64,000 bases of DNA from assembly GCF_018613605.1 (NCBI RefSeq), contig NZ_JAGGPU010000004.1, positions 62,001 to 126,000 on the forward strand, read 5' to 3'. Source of the DNA: Pedobacter sp. ISL-64 (GTDB lineage Bacteria; Bacteroidota; Bacteroidia; Sphingobacteriales; Sphingobacteriaceae). The notes under the pieces were generated by a model. That model was not told where the DNA came from, did no database searches, and was given only the letters and a program-made list of their open reading frames with translations. Position 1 is the stretch's first letter, and each line of letters opens with the position of its first letter. Made by a program: the position numbers and the translations under genes. This document shows positions 61,307-64,000 of this stretch, one piece after another.

Positions 61307-62317
61307 TTAAGCTTTGTTAATCAATAATGCATTATTCAATCGCTCGTAAATCTTTAATTTAAAATTTTGTGTCTCTAGTACTTTTACTCTTTCCCCAAAA
61401 CCTAATATCAAACTCTCCAATTCGTAATTAGGGATCACTTCAATAGAAATGGTGAGTTCTTCATTGGTATAGTCGATTTTCTTTTGCGAGTGGTGTAAGG
61501 GTTTAGAAAAAACATAAGGAGAGGCTGATGAAGCAAATTTCAGAACAATTTTTTCTTTTGCTGCATCTTCGGGTAAAGTTACACCAATGATATCGTCGAA
61601 ATATTCTTCAAAATCGATTGTGTTTGGTATAAAAAGAATTGGTTCCTCGTCAACGGCTTTAATGCGGTCCAAGGCCAAGTTGGTGATCTTATTTAGTTTG
61701 GCATTTAAGCCTAATAAAAACCAACGGTTATTGTATTGTTTAAGATAATAGGGGTGGAGCAATTGTTTTGAGGGTTCAGCTCTTTTGTAAGACTGGTAGC
61801 TGATACAAAGTGGCTTTTTATACAGTATGGCGTGGAAGAGTTCACCCAATCGCTCTATACCAGTTAGGTAATTATTATTGTCGAAACCGATAATAGGCGC
61901 AGTATCTCTCTCCATTAGGAGTGCATTTTCCATTTTAGGGTTAAGTTCGTTTAGCCATTCGAATTGGGGCATGCCTTTAAAATGAGACAATACCTGCATG
62001 GCTGCTTTAATTTGTTCGAGCTCAGCCTGGTTTAAAGGTTGTTTATCTATGGAGAAATTTTTATCGCTATACCGATAATAGGTTTTCTTGCCATCAACAT
62101 AATGACCAATAGGCGCACTAAAGCCTTCGGCATTTTCCATGTGGATGATGTCGTTCTGAATGGTTCTCTTACTTATTCCCCTACTATCAGGATCTATTTC
62201 CTTTAGTGCAATGTTGCAGGCAGCTATTAAATCAGGCAGGAAATATTTTTTAACCGGATTGGCAAAACACTTGTCGAGCACACGGTAACGGATGGAAGCA
62301 TGTTTGTTAGAGGCCAT
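61307..62317 (-). CDS. WYL-domain transcriptional regulator
   Basis: 336 aa. N-terminal winged helix-turn-helix (YRVLDKCFANPVKKYFLPDL, then SRGISKRTIQNDIIHME), a WYL domain at about 135-235 (CISYQSYKRAEPSKQLLHPY, then NNRWFLLGLN) and the C-terminal extension ending LIKA. WYL regulators sense nucleic-acid or nucleotide signals and often repress defence genes. It is divergent from the zinc-ribbon gene, with the 23-bp element in between, so self-regulation and control of the neighbour are likely; that is inference. Confidence 0.9.
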   Translation of the reverse strand: MASNKHASIRYRVLDKCFANPVKKYFLPDLIAACNIALKEIDPDSRGISKRTIQNDIIHMENAEGFSAPIGHYVDGKKTYYRYSDKNFSIDKQPLNQAELEQIKAAMQVLSHFKGMPQFEWLNELNPKMENALLMERDTAPIIGFDNNNYLTGIERLGELFHAILYKKPLCISYQSYKRAEPSKQLLHPYYLKQYNNRWFLLGLNAKLNKITNLALDRIKAVDEEPILFIPNTIDFEEYFDDIIGVTLPEDAAKEKIVLKFASSASPYVFSKPLHHSQKKIDYTNEELTISIEVIPNYELESLILGFGERVKVLETQNFKLKIYERLNNALLINKA

Positions 62318-62351
62318 TGATTGTTTTTAGATGACTAAAGATAAAGTTTGT

Positions 62352-62374
62352 TGTGCAAATACATTGCATCGGTG
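62352..62374 (+). promoter_or_regulatory. Shared 23-bp element, copy 2 (between WYL and zinc-ribbon genes)
   Basis: TGTGCAAATACATTGCAT then CGGTG, followed 9 bp later by TTTG and 29 bp later by the ATG. Core TGCAA-N5-TTGCA is a palindrome. It matches 54304-54326 at 21 of 23 positions. Confidence 0.68.
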
Positions 62375-62403
62375 TGTATGTACTTTGTGGTGTTAAAATA
62401 ACG

Positions 62404-62676
62404 ATGATGAAAAACAAACAAATTACAGTGCCATTAAACTGTGCAACCTGTGGAGGTGCAGCTTTTGAGTTTAATGAAGACAAAAGTTATGTGCAATGTA
62501 AAACCTGCAATCGTGAATATCTGGGCGGTTATGAAGAACTGGTCGAGTTTAACCAGGAACAGATCAGTAGTGCAGTTGAGGATATGAAGCAAGATGTTGG
62601 TAAGGAAATTAAGGCAGCATTTGAGAAATCATTAAAAGCTGTATTTAAGGGGAATAAGTTCATTAAAATTAAATAG
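62404..62676 (+). CDS. Small zinc-ribbon protein, unknown
   Basis: About 91 aa from the ATG at 62404 (62407 is also possible); a longer GTG-started form would cover the 23-bp element. Two Cys pairs (CATCGG and CKTCNREY) form a zinc ribbon; the rest is helical and acidic, then basic (KEIKAAFEKSLKAVFKGN). It starts an operon with the membrane-anchored protein (2-bp gap). Zinc-ribbon adaptors like this are common companions in signalling or stress modules, but I cannot name the family. Confidence 0.7.
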   Translation: MMKNKQITVPLNCATCGGAAFEFNEDKSYVQCKTCNREYLGGYEELVEFNQEQISSAVEDMKQDVGKEIKAAFEKSLKAVFKGNKFIKIK

Positions 62677-62678
62677 GG

Positions 62679-63116
62679 ATGGATACTTTAAATTTATTGA
62701 TTGCAGGTGTTGCACTATTAATTTCGGTTTTTACTTATTTTGCTCATGATAGGAGGTTAAAGCAGCAAGAAGTACAAATTAATGCTTATCAGTTACAGAA
62801 ACAAGAGGCTGAAACCATTGAACAAAAAAGAGCAGTTATCCGGGCCAATGTGATGAAAGGAGAAAAGGGGCGGAGAACTATCAAAGTGTATAATGCAGGT
62901 AAGGCGGTTGCCAATAACATTGATATAAAGCTGTTAGGTGGTGGTGAGTTTATTGGTGGAAGTAATCCTTTTCCGTATGAGTTTTTAAATCCACAGGATG
63001 GTACAGAGATGAGTTTATTTATGCATATCGGTTCTCCAGATAAGCTATTGGTAGAACTGACATGGGATGATGAATATCAGAGAAATAATAAGCATCGCCA
63101 AATGCTTACGCTATAA
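62679..63116 (+). CDS. Membrane-anchored coiled-coil and beta-domain protein, unknown
   Basis: 145 aa. An N-terminal transmembrane helix (LLIAGVALLISVFTYF), then a charged coiled coil (DRRLKQQEVQINAYQLQKQE) and a C-terminal beta-sandwich (RRTIKVYNAGKAVANNIDIK). The TM plus coiled coil plus Ig-like layout places the beta domain in the cytoplasm or periplasm according to topology; the positive DRRLKQQ after the helix favours cytoplasmic. It follows the zinc-ribbon gene by 2 bp, so the two are co-translated and presumably work together. Confidence 0.7.
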   Translation: MDTLNLLIAGVALLISVFTYFAHDRRLKQQEVQINAYQLQKQEAETIEQKRAVIRANVMKGEKGRRTIKVYNAGKAVANNIDIKLLGGGEFIGGSNPFPYEFLNPQDGTEMSLFMHIGSPDKLLVELTWDDEYQRNNKHRQMLTL

Positions 63117-63157
63117 ATTCTCACGGAGCGGACGCATTATTTACAACCTTAAGCTCA

Positions 63158-63298
63158 ATGGACAAACCAGAGTATCAGAATGCTCAATTTGCGATGGCAT
63201 TTCCGGTGAATTATGAACCAGTAATGTTAGACATTAAGAGATCTATTGATAAACTCGGCATCCAGGTATATTTTGAAGATGAGGTAAGAATGCTTTAA
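63158..63298 (+). CDS. Possible small protein or gene end, 46 aa
   Basis: The ATG at 63158 opens MDKPEYQNAQFAMAFPVNYE to a stop at 63296, followed directly by a terminator. The same frame stays open upstream to inside the previous gene's end, so this may be the tail of a frameshifted or truncated gene rather than a small gene. Protein-like composition; no family recognised. Confidence 0.4.
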   Translation: MDKPEYQNAQFAMAFPVNYEPVMLDIKRSIDKLGIQVYFEDEVRML

Positions 63299-63302
63299 AA
63301 TC

Positions 63303-63336
63303 AAAAAGCCCAATCATCGCAGATCGGGCTTTTACT
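63303..63336 (+). terminator. Rho-independent terminator
   Basis: AAAAGCCC and GGGCTTTT pair across AATCATCGCAGATC, with T-rich sequence after. It closes the zinc-ribbon operon. Confidence 0.8.
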
Positions 63337-63538
63337 TTTATAATTACTTCTACTAGCTATTTTTCAATATCTCCACTCTCTTTCGCTTGCTAATAATCTC
63401 TCGTATAAGTCTACATTTTTCAATCCTATTAAAGGTGGGCTGATAGTTTAACGAGCTGGCAATTAATGTTGAATTGTCGCTACTGGTAATAGTGGCACTT
63501 TTCGCTTATTTACCAAAAGCCGGGATCATTCGAAAGAA

Positions 63539-63829
63539 CTATCCTTTCTGTTTCCTACTTTTAGCTGCTAATGCTTCTTGATCTTCAATACTGTTTAGCT
63601 TAACTCCTTTATAAATCGTTTTGGCCATATCGCCCGGCTCAACATCTAGTGCAAGAGCTATCAAGTATAGTTCTTCTCCAGAAAGCTTAGTGCTCGCGTC
63701 ATTACTTAGTAGGCTTAAGCGAGACTCAGTAATACTCGTCTTCCTATAAATTTCTGCTTTGTTAGCAGATTTCAAAATTAAGTATTTGCCAAGTTCTGTA
63801 AGCTCCGACTTCTTTTTCACTCTAATCAT
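63539..63829 (-). CDS. XRE-type helix-turn-helix regulator, small
   Basis: 96 aa, basic. An XRE/Cro-like domain is seen at residues about 10-70 (SANKAEIYRKTSITESRLSL, then LSGEELYLIALALDVEPGDM), with the pattern helix-turn-helix then the conserved LYLIALALDVEP helix. It may act as an antitoxin or repressor; no toxin gene lies next to it in this window. The gene is the last full one. Confidence 0.75.
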   Translation of the reverse strand: MIRVKKKSELTELGKYLILKSANKAEIYRKTSITESRLSLLSNDASTKLSGEELYLIALALDVEPGDMAKTIYKGVKLNSIEDQEALAAKSRKQKG

Positions 63830-64000
63830 TTTTTGATAAACATACCAAGTGAAAATTTTACTTGATAATTTTTATATTTTTCATTTGATTGTTTAAAGAA
63901 TACTTTAGAATATCTAAACTTTTATTATTACATTCGTGTATAAATTAGGTGTTAATAAAGAGTCTCGGCTACCAAATTCTCACAGTAAACAGCCAACGAG
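63830..64000. other. Window end, nothing recognised
   Basis: AT-rich sequence upstream of the XRE gene; too short to interpret. Confidence 0.4.

Overview
The window reads as chromosomal DNA of a Bacteroidota member, most likely a Sphingobacteriaceae relative such as Pedobacter. The support is a SusC/SusD pair, a fused MurF-alanine racemase, many predicted lipoproteins, promoter boxes of the Bacteroidota type (TTG, about 20 bp, TAnnTTTG), few Shine-Dalgarno sequences and AT-rich spacers full of short palindromic repeats. The genus is an inference; no rRNA gene is present.

Layout. 1-8.1 kb: housekeeping and envelope genes (SGNH hydrolase cut by the window edge, AI-2E transporter, esterase, response regulator, alpha/beta hydrolase, DUF1569 protein), ending with a predicted lipoprotein carrying a TNT-like NAD-glycohydrolase domain and a tightly linked zinc-ribbon gene. 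8.2-9.3 kb: a decayed serine recombinase, a degenerate tRNA-Leu, then an intact tRNA-Gly/tRNA-Leu cassette. 9.5-23.3 kb: a carbohydrate region (M15 peptidase, PL1 pectate lyase, SusC, SusD, GH2 glycosidase) plus an uncharacterised two-gene envelope operon, closed by a second near-identical tRNA-Gly/tRNA-Leu cassette. 24-36.4 kb: core genes (recX, murF-alr, DUF502, arsC-like, LOG protein, sodium symporter, recR, PI-PLC-like protein, SDR, Kir channel). 36.7-40.6 kb: trpD, trpF, trpB, trpA. 41-48.2 kb: a TetR regulator and an RND efflux operon (adaptor, pump, outer-membrane channel) with three matching operator-like palindromes. 48.2-49.5 kb: non-coding repeats including a 21-bp minisatellite. 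49.6-64 kb: a defence-like island.

The defence-like island has a ruined type I restriction-modification locus (an hsdM cut down to 108 codons by internal deletions, an intact rhuM, a 29-codon hsdS stub). It also has a compact HEPN-like/unknown/SecB-like operon that looks like a chaperone-assisted toxin-antitoxin system, a YegP-type gene with a 37-residue partner, and a complete hsdM-hsdS-hsdR set. A WYL regulator lies divergent from a zinc-ribbon gene and a membrane-anchored protein gene. A 23-bp sequence, 21/23 identical, precedes both the YegP gene and the zinc-ribbon gene, so the two edges of the intact restriction system may share a regulator.

The best candidates for undescribed biology are the HEPN-like/unknown/SecB-like triad, the WYL-zinc ribbon-membrane protein module with its 23-bp site, the TNT lipoprotein pair, and the 21-bp minisatellite. 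All functions are inferred from sequence alone.
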